From positions 1-36,292 of the forward strand of contig ONIQ01000029.1 of NCBI GenBank assembly GCA_900317925.1: DNA of 36,292 bases, in the 5' to 3' direction. The notes under the pieces are model-generated. The model was not told where the DNA came from and made no database searches. It saw only the letters and a program-made list of their open reading frames with translations. A program made the translations under genes and the position numbers. Shown in pieces: positions 24,637 through 32,357 of this stretch (position 1 is the stretch's first letter; each line of letters begins with the position of its first letter). Source of the DNA: an uncultured Bacteroidales bacterium. GTDB taxonomy: Bacteria; Bacteroidota; Bacteroidia; Bacteroidales; UBA932.

Positions 24637-25776
24637 TTAATGGGAATGGGTATGACCTGCGGGGACGGCAGAAACGCCTGCCAGTTTAACGTGGACGGCT
24701 CCGCTCACGACCACCTTTTCGCCTTCGCACAGGCCGTCCAGTACCGGGACCCGGAGGCCGTCCGACTGGCCGATCCGCACCTCCCGCTTTTCGAAGCAAT
24801 CGTCGTCATCTTCTTCCCGGACAAAGACATAGCGGACGCCCTGGTCTTCCACGACGGCCTCGATCGGGACCGTGATAGCGGGGGAGGATGTGGCGGTTTT
24901 CAGAAATACCTCTACGAATGAGCCGCTGATGAAGGTTCCTTTGTTGTCAAATTCGAAAATGACCGGGATGAAGCAATCCCCGTCCGAAGCGCGGCCGTAA
25001 CTGACGAGCCGGCCGTTCAATTCGCTCAAACGGTAGGTCCTGCCTCCATAGGAAGGGGTGAACTCCGCATTGCGCACCTGGGCGAGCAGGGGATAATACT
25101 TCTCCGGGACGTCGGCCCGCAGGCGCAGGCGGCGGTTGCCGGCCACCGTGGCCAGGGGCGTGCCGGTCTGGACATAGTCTCCGCTTTTGACCAGCAGGTT
25201 TTTGATGTAGCCGGAGAGGGGACTGGAAACGACCAGACCGTCTTCTTCGGCGCCACCGGAAACAAGGGCCTCATAGGCGGCACGCGCATGTTCATAAGCC
25301 AGCCTGCTCTGGTCCAGATGGCTCTCGCTCACAATGTTTTCCTGGCTCAGCTGCCGGTCTCGCTCATATTCTTTCCGGGCTGTTTCCAGGGTGATGGCCG
25401 CCTTTGCCAGGACATCGCCCGAACCGATTTCTTTCGTGGAAATGATGGCGATACGGCTCCCTTTCCCGACGGCGGAACCTTCGTTCAAGTGACCGAGACG
25501 GACAATCCCGTCGGCCTTGGCGACGATGGTCATTTCATCGCCGGCGGATGATTCGATCTGGCCGCTGGTGCGGATGACCTGGCTGAATGCTTCGCGGCAA
25601 ACCGGCTCCACGAGGATGCCGAGTTTCTCCTGTCGTTCCGGAGAGATCTCAATCCCTCCGTCTTCGTGATGATGCGCTTCCGACGCTTCTTCGTGGTCGT
25701 GAACATGTTTGACACCATGGTGGTGACAAGCGGAAACAAGGGCACATAGTGCCAGTAAAATAGCTGTTTTTTTCAT
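24637..25776 (-). CDS. RND periplasmic adaptor, CusB/CzcB family, His-rich lipoprotein
   Basis: This 379-residue protein is a membrane-fusion adaptor anchored by a lipobox LVSAC (Cys17). The mature N-terminus is strikingly histidine-rich (H18-20, H24, H26, H28, H35-37), and the C-terminus ends HTHSH; both suit metal capture. The central part shows the lipoyl half VAKADGIVRLGHLNEGSAVG, the coiled-coil hairpin (about residues 125-170), the second lipoyl half VSSPLSGYIKNLLVKSGDYV, and beta-barrel and membrane-proximal segments. The pump gene starts 3 bp after its stop. Upstream lies a gap of 55 bp with a nested inverted repeat. Confidence 0.9.
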   Translation of the reverse strand: MKKTAILLALCALVSACHHHGVKHVHDHEEASEAHHHEDGGIEISPERQEKLGILVEPVCREAFSQVIRTSGQIESSAGDEMTIVAKADGIVRLGHLNEGSAVGKGSRIAIISTKEIGSGDVLAKAAITLETARKEYERDRQLSQENIVSESHLDQSRLAYEHARAAYEALVSGGAEEDGLVVSSPLSGYIKNLLVKSGDYVQTGTPLATVAGNRRLRLRADVPEKYYPLLAQVRNAEFTPSYGGRTYRLSELNGRLVSYGRASDGDCFIPVIFEFDNKGTFISGSFVEVFLKTATSSPAITVPIEAVVEDQGVRYVFVREEDDDDCFEKREVRIGQSDGLRVPVLDGLCEGEKVVVSGAVHVKLAGVSAVPAGHTHSH

Positions 25777-25796
25777 GTTGAATCAATATAACTGTT

Positions 25797-25829
25797 TATC
25801 TCTCAAATACATCAAGTATTAAAGAGATA
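25797..25829. repeat. Nested inverted repeat ahead of the RND adaptor gene
   Basis: TATCTCT (25797-25803) pairs with AGAGATA (25823-25829), and inside them AATAC (25806-25810) pairs with GTATT (25816-25820). The two stems are separated by a 2-nt internal bulge on each side. The element fills most of the 55-bp gap between the small His/Cys-rich gene and the adaptor gene. It may be a metalloregulator operator or an intercistronic RNA hairpin. Confidence 0.5.
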
Positions 25830-25831
25830 CA

Positions 25832-26203
25832 TCAGCAATTGATTCGCCAGGTTAGGAGGGGAGGAGCATGAAGGATGGATTCATCCAGGGGATAAGACCG
25901 GGGAATAATGCTTCCTGCGAATACCGGTCCGGGGACACGCAGGAGAACGGAAGGAAGGGGTGTGACGTCCGGAAGAGACTGGTCGGAAGGGCAGAATTTC
26001 TCCTGCGAGACGCATTTGCACTCATCTTCTTCCTGATGGGCGTCTGAATGGGAAGTATGTTCATCGTCGCAGCACCCGTCCAGCACACAAATCTGGTGTA
26101 CCAGGCAAATCATGGTCTGATGGTGATGGTGCGGTACGAACATCGCGAACAGGACCATCATCATGGCCAGCAGATTGGGGACTATGGCGAACTTCCTGAT
26201 CAT
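25832..26203 (-). CDS. Small His/Cys-rich protein heading the metal-efflux operon (DUF6769-like)
   Basis: This 123-residue protein begins with a hydrophobic segment (LLAMMMVLFAMF) and then a tight metal-ligand cluster: PHHHH (H25-28), C33, C39, C44, C45, H49, H52, H56, C62, C64 and C71, with many acidic residues between. The C-terminal part is ordinary. Similar small proteins precede CusA/CzcA-type operons in Bacteroidota; I link it to DUF6769 from memory. A role in periplasmic metal sensing or chaperoning is inferred from the ligands and position. It is the first gene of the four-gene operon and is preceded by a near-consensus promoter that leaves almost no leader. Confidence 0.7.
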   Translation of the reverse strand: MIRKFAIVPNLLAMMMVLFAMFVPHHHHQTMICLVHQICVLDGCCDDEHTSHSDAHQEEDECKCVSQEKFCPSDQSLPDVTPLPSVLLRVPGPVFAGSIIPRSYPLDESILHAPPLLTWRINC

Positions 26204-26208
26204 CCCTG

Positions 26209-26239
26209 CAAAGGTAGGGAAAAACTTCCAATAAGCAAT
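26209..26239 (-). promoter_or_regulatory. Promoter of the metal-efflux operon, nearly leaderless
   Basis: On the minus strand ATTG (26239-26236), a 19-bp spacer and TACCTTTG (26216-26209) fit the -33/-7 consensus with one mismatch. Only five bases lie between the -7 box and the ATG at 26203. No separate operator is evident here. Confidence 0.6.
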
Positions 26240-26269
26240 GTTTGATGTCGGATTAAAAATAAAAATATG

Positions 26270-26277
26270 TATATTTG
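26270..26277 (+). promoter_or_regulatory. -7 box of the amino-acid-type ABC importer operon
   Basis: TATATTTG matches TAnnTTTG and lies six bases before ATG 26284. The nearest TTTG upstream (26241-26244) is 25 bp away, longer than usual, so the -33 element is uncertain. Confidence 0.45.
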
Positions 26278-26283
26278 CAAACT

Positions 26284-27759
26284 ATGAATCGTATCTTACA
26301 AATGTTGTTTCTGGGGGCCTGTCTGGCCCTCGCTTCCTGCGCGCGACAGGAGTCCCGAACGTTGACGTTTTCCAGCGAGGACGACCTGGCCGGCCTTCGC
26401 GTGGCAACCGTCGCCGGATGCTGCTATGATCTGAGCCTGTCCAAGCGGAACGATATCGAGCTGTTGCTGTACTCCTTTGACGCCGACGTCCTGCAGGCCC
26501 TCCTGAATGGAAAGGCGGACGTGATGGTTCATGACGAGACCATCCTGAACAGCGAACTCCGGGCGGAGCATGGCATCAAGATCGCTTTCAAGGGGAAGGA
26601 ACGTTTCCCCACTGCACTCGTGTTCCGGAAGGACGAAGCGGCCATTATCGATACCCTGAATGCCATCCAGGAGCGCATGATCCAGGATGGAAGGATGGAC
26701 AGCCTCAAGCATTACTGGCTGGACGAGGTTTACCTTCAGAAGAAGGATTATACCCATATTCCGGAAGAAGCGTTCGGAGAACCGCTCCGGGTGGCCTGCG
26801 TCACCAACATGGCTCCGTTGTCGTTCATGGTGGGTGCCGAATGGTATGGGATTGAGGTGGACTTGGCCCGGGAACTGGCCAGGGCGCTCCATCGGAAGAT
26901 TGAATTCAAATTGTATGATTCGGCATCGGGCATGATGTCCCTCAAGACGGGGATGGCCGATGTGATGCTGGGCGGTATCTTCATCACCCCGGAACGGCAG
27001 GAGGAATACCTCTTTGCGAATCCGTACCATGCTTATGGATCTGCCTATTATGTCATTGACCACGATGGACAAGCGGCGAAGGGATCGTTCTGGAAGAGCT
27101 TGAAAAAAAGCCTGGAGAGCAACCTCCTCAAGGAAGACCGCTGGAAGTATATTACGAATGGTCTTTGGGAAACCATCAAAATCACCCTGCTGTCCATCCT
27201 GCTGGGCGGCATTTTGGGCGTGGGCCTTTGCGCGATGACCCGGAGCCGCCGGAAGTGGCTGCGCGTCACGGCCTGGTTCTATAACTGGCTCATGGCCGGT
27301 ATCCCCATGCTGGTTCTCCTGCTGATCCTCTTTTACGTGGTATTTGCCAAGAGCGGGCTGGATCCCACCCTCGTGGCCGTGATCGCCTTCTCCCTGAACT
27401 TTGCCTCCGGAGCGAGCGATGTGTACGGGACCTCCCTGGACGCCATCCCGCGCGGACAGACCGAAGGCGGCCTGGCCCTGGGCTTTACCCGTCTGAAGAC
27501 CTTCTGCTATATTGTCCTTCCGCAGGCGTTGAAGCGGGGTATCCCGCTCTTCCAGAGCCAGTGCGTGTCGTTGCTGAAGGGAACCTCCATTGTCGGTTAC
27601 ATCGCCATTCAGGACCTTACGCGTGCGGGCGATATGATCCGAAGCCGTACCTTCGATGCCTTTGTGCCCCTCCTGATGGTAACGGTCATTTATTTTGTCC
27701 TGGCCTGGCTGCTGGGTACGCTTGTGAAACTCGCCACCCCTAAAACGCGCGTCTTATGA
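26284..27759 (+). CDS. ABC importer: fused substrate-binding lobes and permease (polar amino acid type)
   Basis: This 491-residue lipoprotein (lipobox LASC, Cys19) fuses solute-binding and permease domains of the amino-acid uptake class. Residues about 36-146 read like the second lobe plus C-terminal helix of an SBP_bac_3 domain ([49 protein letters not shown]). Residues about 167-258 read like the first lobe ([48 protein letters not shown]). The usual order is thus reversed. Residues 285-488 form a HisM/GlnP-type permease with the EAA-loop [19 protein letters not shown] (391-409). ATG 26284 gives the signal peptide; an in-frame TTG at 26275 sits inside the -7 box. The stop overlaps the next start in ATGA. 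Confidence 0.8.
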   Translation: MNRILQMLFLGACLALASCARQESRTLTFSSEDDLAGLRVATVAGCCYDLSLSKRNDIELLLYSFDADVLQALLNGKADVMVHDETILNSELRAEHGIKIAFKGKERFPTALVFRKDEAAIIDTLNAIQERMIQDGRMDSLKHYWLDEVYLQKKDYTHIPEEAFGEPLRVACVTNMAPLSFMVGAEWYGIEVDLARELARALHRKIEFKLYDSASGMMSLKTGMADVMLGGIFITPERQEEYLFANPYHAYGSAYYVIDHDGQAAKGSFWKSLKKSLESNLLKEDRWKYITNGLWETIKITLLSILLGGILGVGLCAMTRSRRKWLRVTAWFYNWLMAGIPMLVLLLILFYVVFAKSGLDPTLVAVIAFSLNFASGASDVYGTSLDAIPRGQTEGGLALGFTRLKTFCYIVLPQALKRGIPLFQSQCVSLLKGTSIVGYIAIQDLTRAGDMIRSRTFDAFVPLLMVTVIYFVLAWLLGTLVKLATPKTRVL

Positions 27760-28832
27760 TTACGGTAAACCATCTGAGCAAAAAATACATCAATCCGGAT
27801 GGAAGTGTCCTGACGGTCCTCAAAGATATCAATTGTACCATCGAGAAAGGGGAAGTGATCAGCATCATCGGTCCTTCCGGTACCGGAAAAAGCACCCTGC
27901 TGCGTGCGCTCAACCTGCTGGACCCGCCCACCGGCGGCGAAATCCTGTTCCAGGGGGAGAATATCCTGGCGAAAGGTTATCCCGTCCACAAGCTTCGCCA
28001 GAAGATGGGAATGGTGTTCCAGAGTTTTAACCTTTTCGACCACATGACGGTGCTGGAGAACGTGATGTTCTCTCCGGTCAAGATCCTGGGAAAAAGCAAG
28101 GAAGAGGCGCGGGAGGCGGCGATGACGCTGCTGCGCAAGGTGGGCGTAGCCGATAAGGCGGACGTGTACCCGTCCAGCCTTTCCGGCGGGCAGAAGCAAC
28201 GCGTCGCCATCGCCCGTTGCCTGGCCATGAATCCGGAAGTGATTTTGTTCGATGAACCGACATCGGCCCTGGACCCCACCATGGTAGGAGAGGTGCTGAG
28301 TGTGATGCGGCAGTTGGCGAAGGAGGGGATGACGATGCTCATCGTGACGCACGAGATGAAATTCGCCCGCGACGTAAGCACCCGGGTTTTCTTCATGTAC
28401 GACGGTTATATCCACGAGGATGGTACGCCGGAGCAGATTTTCTGCCATCCGAAGCACAGCGCTACCAAAGCGTTCTCACAACGGATCCGGATGGAAGTGT
28501 TTGAGGTTGATCAGGATGACTTCGATTTCCTGGGAATGGATACCCGTATCAATCAGTTCTGTATCAAGTACAATATTGCCGATAAGAAGGACAAGACCCA
28601 GCAGTTGTGTCAAGCACTCATGCCCGTATTTTTGGAGACGGGGCATCCGCTGACCATTCGTCTTACCTATAGTGAATTATCGGGAGAGACCTCCCTGGAT
28701 TTCATGATGGAGGGCGCACAAACTTCTCCGCTGCAGGATAATGCGGCGGGCTTTGAAAAGGCGAAGTCTCTGTGTGAGAAAGTAGTAGAGGAGCCTACTG
28801 CCCGGGGGTACCGGGTGAGGCTCCTGCTATAA
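27756..28832 (+). CDS. ABC importer ATPase (GlnQ type) with an extra C-terminal domain
   Basis: This 358-residue protein begins with a full GlnQ-type ATPase: Walker [10 protein letters not shown] (39-47), Q-loop VFQSFNLF, signature LSGGQKQR (142-149), Walker [14 protein letters not shown] (162-174) and the switch histidine H199. GlnQ proteins end near residue 242, but this one continues for about 115 residues. That extension ([43 protein letters not shown]) faintly resembles a GHKL/anti-sigma ATPase fold, without clear N-box Glu/Asn residues. It may regulate transport. The gene overlaps the permease gene by 4 nt, so the pair forms a complete two-protein importer. Confidence 0.85.
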   Translation: MITVNHLSKKYINPDGSVLTVLKDINCTIEKGEVISIIGPSGTGKSTLLRALNLLDPPTGGEILFQGENILAKGYPVHKLRQKMGMVFQSFNLFDHMTVLENVMFSPVKILGKSKEEAREAAMTLLRKVGVADKADVYPSSLSGGQKQRVAIARCLAMNPEVILFDEPTSALDPTMVGEVLSVMRQLAKEGMTMLIVTHEMKFARDVSTRVFFMYDGYIHEDGTPEQIFCHPKHSATKAFSQRIRMEVFEVDQDDFDFLGMDTRINQFCIKYNIADKKDKTQQLCQALMPVFLETGHPLTIRLTYSELSGETSLDFMMEGAQTSPLQDNAAGFEKAKSLCEKVVEEPTARGYRVRLLL

Positions 28833-28836
28833 GGGA

Positions 28837-29481
28837 TTAATTGTTGATATAGGCCAGGATTAATTTAACCAGCTGCTCTTCGGTATGACCTTCTGCGTTG
28901 ACGGTCAGATCGTAGTTGCGGGCATCGTAACGGCTGGTGCCGGTGTAACGCTTGATATAGTTCTCACGCGCCTGATCAATATCTTTAACCAGAACCTGGG
29001 CCGATTCTTCCGGCAGTCCCTGTTTCCGCATGACACGAGCCACCCGATAGGCATTGGATGCGGTGATAAATACGTTCAAGTGATTGGGATGATTCCGGAA
29101 CACATGGAAGCCTGATCGGCCGGCAATGATGCAGGAGCCTTCGTTGGCAATCTCCTGGAGGATTTCCGTCTCTGCCTTGTAAATATCGTCGCTGGTAACA
29201 TCTAACAGAAATTCCTGCGTAAACTTCGGGTCCACACCCAGGGCCTTGGCAGAGGGGACCGGTTTGAGGAAGTTGATAATGTCCGTCAGCCAGTTCTTCT
29301 TTTCCCCTTTGAGTTTCTCAATGGCGCTCATGGAGAGGTTGAACTTCTTTTCCAAAGACCGGATGAGGTCTTTGTCGCAAAAACGCGTGTCCAGTTTTTC
29401 GGCCAGCATCTGGCCCACGGTATGTCCGCCGGAGCCAATCTCACGGCTGATGGTAATGACAAAGGGTTCTTTGAGGTTCAT
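28837..29481 (-). CDS. Cytidylate kinase-like protein
   Basis: This 214-residue protein starts at ATG 29481 (MNLKEPFVITISREIGSGGH); an upstream extension to 29535 adds 18 hydrophobic residues without family support. ISREIGSGGHTVGQMLAEKL is the P-loop pattern of the cytidylate-kinase-like family, followed by CDKDLI, then IIAGRSGFHVF and a C-terminal YDLTVNAEG. Members are P-loop NTPases related to CMP kinase; many are stand-alone and of unknown substrate. True CMP kinases are near 220 residues with a distinct NMP-binding insert, which is not clearly present here. The gene is convergent with the ABC ATPase gene, 4 bp apart. Confidence 0.75.
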   Translation of the reverse strand: MNLKEPFVITISREIGSGGHTVGQMLAEKLDTRFCDKDLIRSLEKKFNLSMSAIEKLKGEKKNWLTDIINFLKPVPSAKALGVDPKFTQEFLLDVTSDDIYKAETEILQEIANEGSCIIAGRSGFHVFRNHPNHLNVFITASNAYRVARVMRKQGLPEESAQVLVKDIDQARENYIKRYTGTSRYDARNYDLTVNAEGHTEEQLVKLILAYINN

Positions 29482-29648
29482 AATGTCCAAAATGGTTATC
29501 GGCACGAATTTACGAAAAAGCAGGGAAAATAACAAAAGAAGTCACCGATTTTCGGTGACTTCTCTACCATCCGCAAGTTTCAGCCGGAAACTGATGTCAT
29601 AAAACCGTTCGACTGCGGCGTTGCCGGCAAAACAGCCTTGTCTCTCCG
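29482..29648. other. Gap between the kinase-like gene and the GLUG lipoprotein operon
   Basis: The region holds the terminator of the lipoprotein operon (29537-29563) and the upstream region of the kinase-like gene, with no gene recognised. A weak CCATTTTG (minus strand, 29495-29488) seven bases ahead of ATG 29481 is a possible degenerate -7 box. Confidence 0.5.
29537..29563 (-). terminator. Rho-independent terminator of the GLUG lipoprotein operon
   Basis: AGAAGTCACCGA (29537-29548) and TCGGTGACTTCT (29552-29563) form a perfect 12-bp stem with a 3-nt loop. Read on the minus strand the hairpin is followed by TTTTGTTATTTT, so it ends the leftward operon whose last stop codon is at 29649. Confidence 0.8.
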
Positions 29649-32357
29649 TTACTCCGGGAAAGGATACCCGCCCGAAGCGGCGGTCCAGCTGCCGAGCTGC
29701 CATTCGGTGCAGGAGACAACGAAACTGTTCAACGCGGTCTTTACGGTTGTCCCGTCCTTGAACACCGATTCGGGATGCCCTGCATTGGAGGACTCGATGA
29801 CAGCGTCCGTTCCTGCGGTTCCGACAGACAGTTCCCCGTCCGCGACATAGTGGTTAGAGCCCACGCGGACTCCGGCCCTGTCCGGAAGGGAGCCGAACAG
29901 GGTCCCGGCCTGGGGCGTTTCCGGCTGGACGGGAGAGCCCGCCAGCGTAATCCGGCCAGGGGTCAGCGTGCTGGTGCAGTTGAGGATTTCCAATACGCCG
30001 GTTGTACTGAGCGAACCATATCCGACAATACCGCCGACCGACGGATGGGCCATCTGGAGATCGAGTTGGATGGCATTCAGATAAGCATAGCAGTTCACGA
30101 TCCAGGCCTTGCTGCCGGCATCGGACAGGCGGGCCCAGCCGATGATACCCCCGTCCATGCAATCCCCTTTGGCCGGATCGCCGTTCGTGTCACAGGAACG
30201 GCCGTGGATGGTGGTTTCGGTTACACCGCTGTTCAGGATATAAAGGCAGCCGTTTTGATCAGGATAGGCATAACCGACCAGGCCGGCCAGGCTGTAGGCA
30301 CCGGTAATAAGGGTTTCGCCCCGTACCGCGCAACGGTCAATGATGTTGTCGCTGCCGCTCTTGGAAATAGCGCGTCCGATCAGGCCTCCTACGCCGTCGG
30401 CTGTGCCGCTCACCTTCACCTTGCCTTCGACGACGCAGCCGTTCAGGGTGCCGGCGTCAAGCCAGCCCACCATGCCGCCCACGTTCGCTTTACCGGAAAT
30501 TTCCGCGGCCCCGTCAACGGTACAGTTCCTGAGCAGGGAGGCATCGGCTTTCTTCATATAGCCGATGATACCGCCCATGCCGCTCTTTGTCCCGGTGACA
30601 ACCGTCCCGCCGGTGACACGGCAGCCGCTGACCGTCGATTTTTCCAGCAGGCCCGCGATGCCGCCGCCGTAATTGCTTCCGCATCGGATCGTACTGCCGG
30701 ATACGGTGCACTGTTGGATGCTGCAGGATGCCACGACCCAGCCGCCGATGGCCCCGACATCCTCGGAGGAAGAACTGACAGTGCTTTCGGAGACGGTGCA
30801 GTTCGTGATTTCACCGCCTTCCATCTTGCCCACAATGCCGCCCACCTCGTTGGCGCCGCTCACCTCGGTTCCTGCTCCCAAGCTGCAGTCCCTGATGAAG
30901 GCACCGTCATGCGCATAGCCCACAAGTCCGCCGGGATAGTTATTGGTATTGCTGATTTTGACGGCGGAAGCCGAGCAGCCGGTCAGGGAACCGCCTGCCA
31001 TTTCGGCCACGATACCGCCGGAGATATTTACCGTCGCGGCCAGCTCCCCGCCGGTGATATGGCAGCCGGAGATGGTGCAGTTGCGGGCAAAACCTGCCAG
31101 CCCGCCGGTCTTGCCGTACGCTTCGGTAACGGAGCGGTTGACAAGGGTCAGACCTGTGATGGTCGCGTTTTCGGCATAACCGAAGAGGCCGCTGGCGGGA
31201 TTCTCCTCGTTGATGCCGCCGGTTGCAAGATTTGCGATGGACTTGCCGCCTCCGTCGTAGTGGCCCGTAAACGGGCGGGCAGCCGTTCCGAGGGGAGCCA
31301 GCTCCTTGCCCGTCATATCTATGTCTGCTGTCTGGACATAATACTTCCCGGCATAGTTCGGATAGTCTGTCTCGGAAGCCAGCACCCGGGCAAGATAAGC
31401 AAGGTTGTTGGCATTCTTGATCAGGAAAGGATCCGAGTCGATGCCGCTTCCTTCAAAAGCGGTGCCTCCGGAGACGGATTGCAGCGCCGTCTCTGGCATC
31501 CGCACCACCTTGCCGCGGGATATGCGGTTGTCCTTATCGCTGATCACACTGCCGACAAGGCTTCCGTCCGGGCCATAGGCCTTGAGGGTCAATCCCCGGG
31601 AGAGACTGCCCTCCGGAAGGACAAAATAAAACACCGTTGCCGCGGGGCCGAGCGTCCGCGCCGTTTCCAGTTCAAGAAAGACGCGGTTACGGGCAGGATG
31701 TACATTGGCCATGACGGCCCCGGCAATGGCTTTTGCCTGGTCATCGGGCGTTATCGAAAGGGTTCCCCAAAGCGCCTGGTTTGCGTCTTCGTCGGTGAGT
31801 TCGAAGGAAGAAACTTCCTCTCCGTTGCCTCTGATGGCAAATTTCACGGCACCTACGGCGAATTCCATTGACAGGGCTGTCCCGCCGTCGGTCAGGAAAC
31901 CGGCCGCCACGAGCGAAGCCGCCGGGCAGTCGCCGTCGCGGAGCGTCCGTATTTGGGGAACGTCTATTTTGACAAGGTCATTGTTGGAGCCGTCCAGAAC
32001 GCTTCCGAAAGGATATATGGCCGCCAGGCGGCCGTCCTTGCGGGTGCGCCCGGTAAAGGAGGCCGTGTGGCCGTCCGGGCTGATATTTTCGGCGCGGAAA
32101 CATTCTCCCCGCTCCCACATGGGCTGCGTATCGCTGCGGACCCAGAGGCAGTCGCCGTTCTCCCAGCCTGTCAAGGTAGTCAGCCCGGTCTCTCCGGTGA
32201 AGTGAACCCGGGTCGCGGCCGGTTCCGCAAAGCATGCTTCCAAGGTGACGATTTCATAGGCGGTCTCCTCTGCCGGATCCTGCTTTTCTTTGGTACAGGA
32301 AAGCGAAAGGGCGGCGGTGCCGATGAGCAGGGCCGCGATATATTTGTGTGTTTTCAT
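29649..32357 (-). CDS. Large surface lipoprotein: fimbrillin-like N-terminus plus GLUG beta-helix
   Basis: This 902-residue lipoprotein (lipobox LSLSC, Cys21) has two parts. Residues about 24-290 resemble fimbrillin-family domains (ATRVHFTGETGLTTLTGWEN, GDCLWVRSDT). After the linker GSGIDSDPFLIKNANNL the rest is a repetitive parallel-beta-helix region with many GLUG-type units, each with a hydrophobic strand and G-G-I/L-V-G-Y/W pattern (SGLFGYAENATITGLTL, NVGGMVGWLDAGTLNGC, GGIVGYG). It begins on the TAA of the previous gene (TAATG), so a TTG two codons earlier was not used. Such proteins sit on the outer membrane and are thought to bind polysaccharides or surfaces. It lacks the esterase domain of its larger neighbour. 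Confidence 0.85.
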   Translation of the reverse strand: MKTHKYIAALLIGTAALSLSCTKEKQDPAEETAYEIVTLEACFAEPAATRVHFTGETGLTTLTGWENGDCLWVRSDTQPMWERGECFRAENISPDGHTASFTGRTRKDGRLAAIYPFGSVLDGSNNDLVKIDVPQIRTLRDGDCPAASLVAAGFLTDGGTALSMEFAVGAVKFAIRGNGEEVSSFELTDEDANQALWGTLSITPDDQAKAIAGAVMANVHPARNRVFLELETARTLGPAATVFYFVLPEGSLSRGLTLKAYGPDGSLVGSVISDKDNRISRGKVVRMPETALQSVSGGTAFEGSGIDSDPFLIKNANNLAYLARVLASETDYPNYAGKYYVQTADIDMTGKELAPLGTAARPFTGHYDGGGKSIANLATGGINEENPASGLFGYAENATITGLTLVNRSVTEAYGKTGGLAGFARNCTISGCHITGGELAATVNISGGIVAEMAGGSLTGCSASAVKISNTNNYPGGLVGYAHDGAFIRDCSLGAGTEVSGANEVGGIVGKMEGGEITNCTVSESTVSSSSEDVGAIGGWVVASCSIQQCTVSGSTIRCGSNYGGGIAGLLEKSTVSGCRVTGGTVVTGTKSGMGGIIGYMKKADASLLRNCTVDGAAEISGKANVGGMVGWLDAGTLNGCVVEGKVKVSGTADGVGGLIGRAISKSGSDNIIDRCAVRGETLITGAYSLAGLVGYAYPDQNGCLYILNSGVTETTIHGRSCDTNGDPAKGDCMDGGIIGWARLSDAGSKAWIVNCYAYLNAIQLDLQMAHPSVGGIVGYGSLSTTGVLEILNCTSTLTPGRITLAGSPVQPETPQAGTLFGSLPDRAGVRVGSNHYVADGELSVGTAGTDAVIESSNAGHPESVFKDGTTVKTALNSFVVSCTEWQLGSWTAASGGYPFPE

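Noticed and set aside
29775-31871. Long plus-strand reading frame of nearly 700 codons opposite the GLUG lipoprotein gene
   Set aside because: Lies antisense to a well-supported lipoprotein gene with repeats; the product is low-complexity Gly/Ala/His text with no domain or signal, as expected from high-GC antisense frames.
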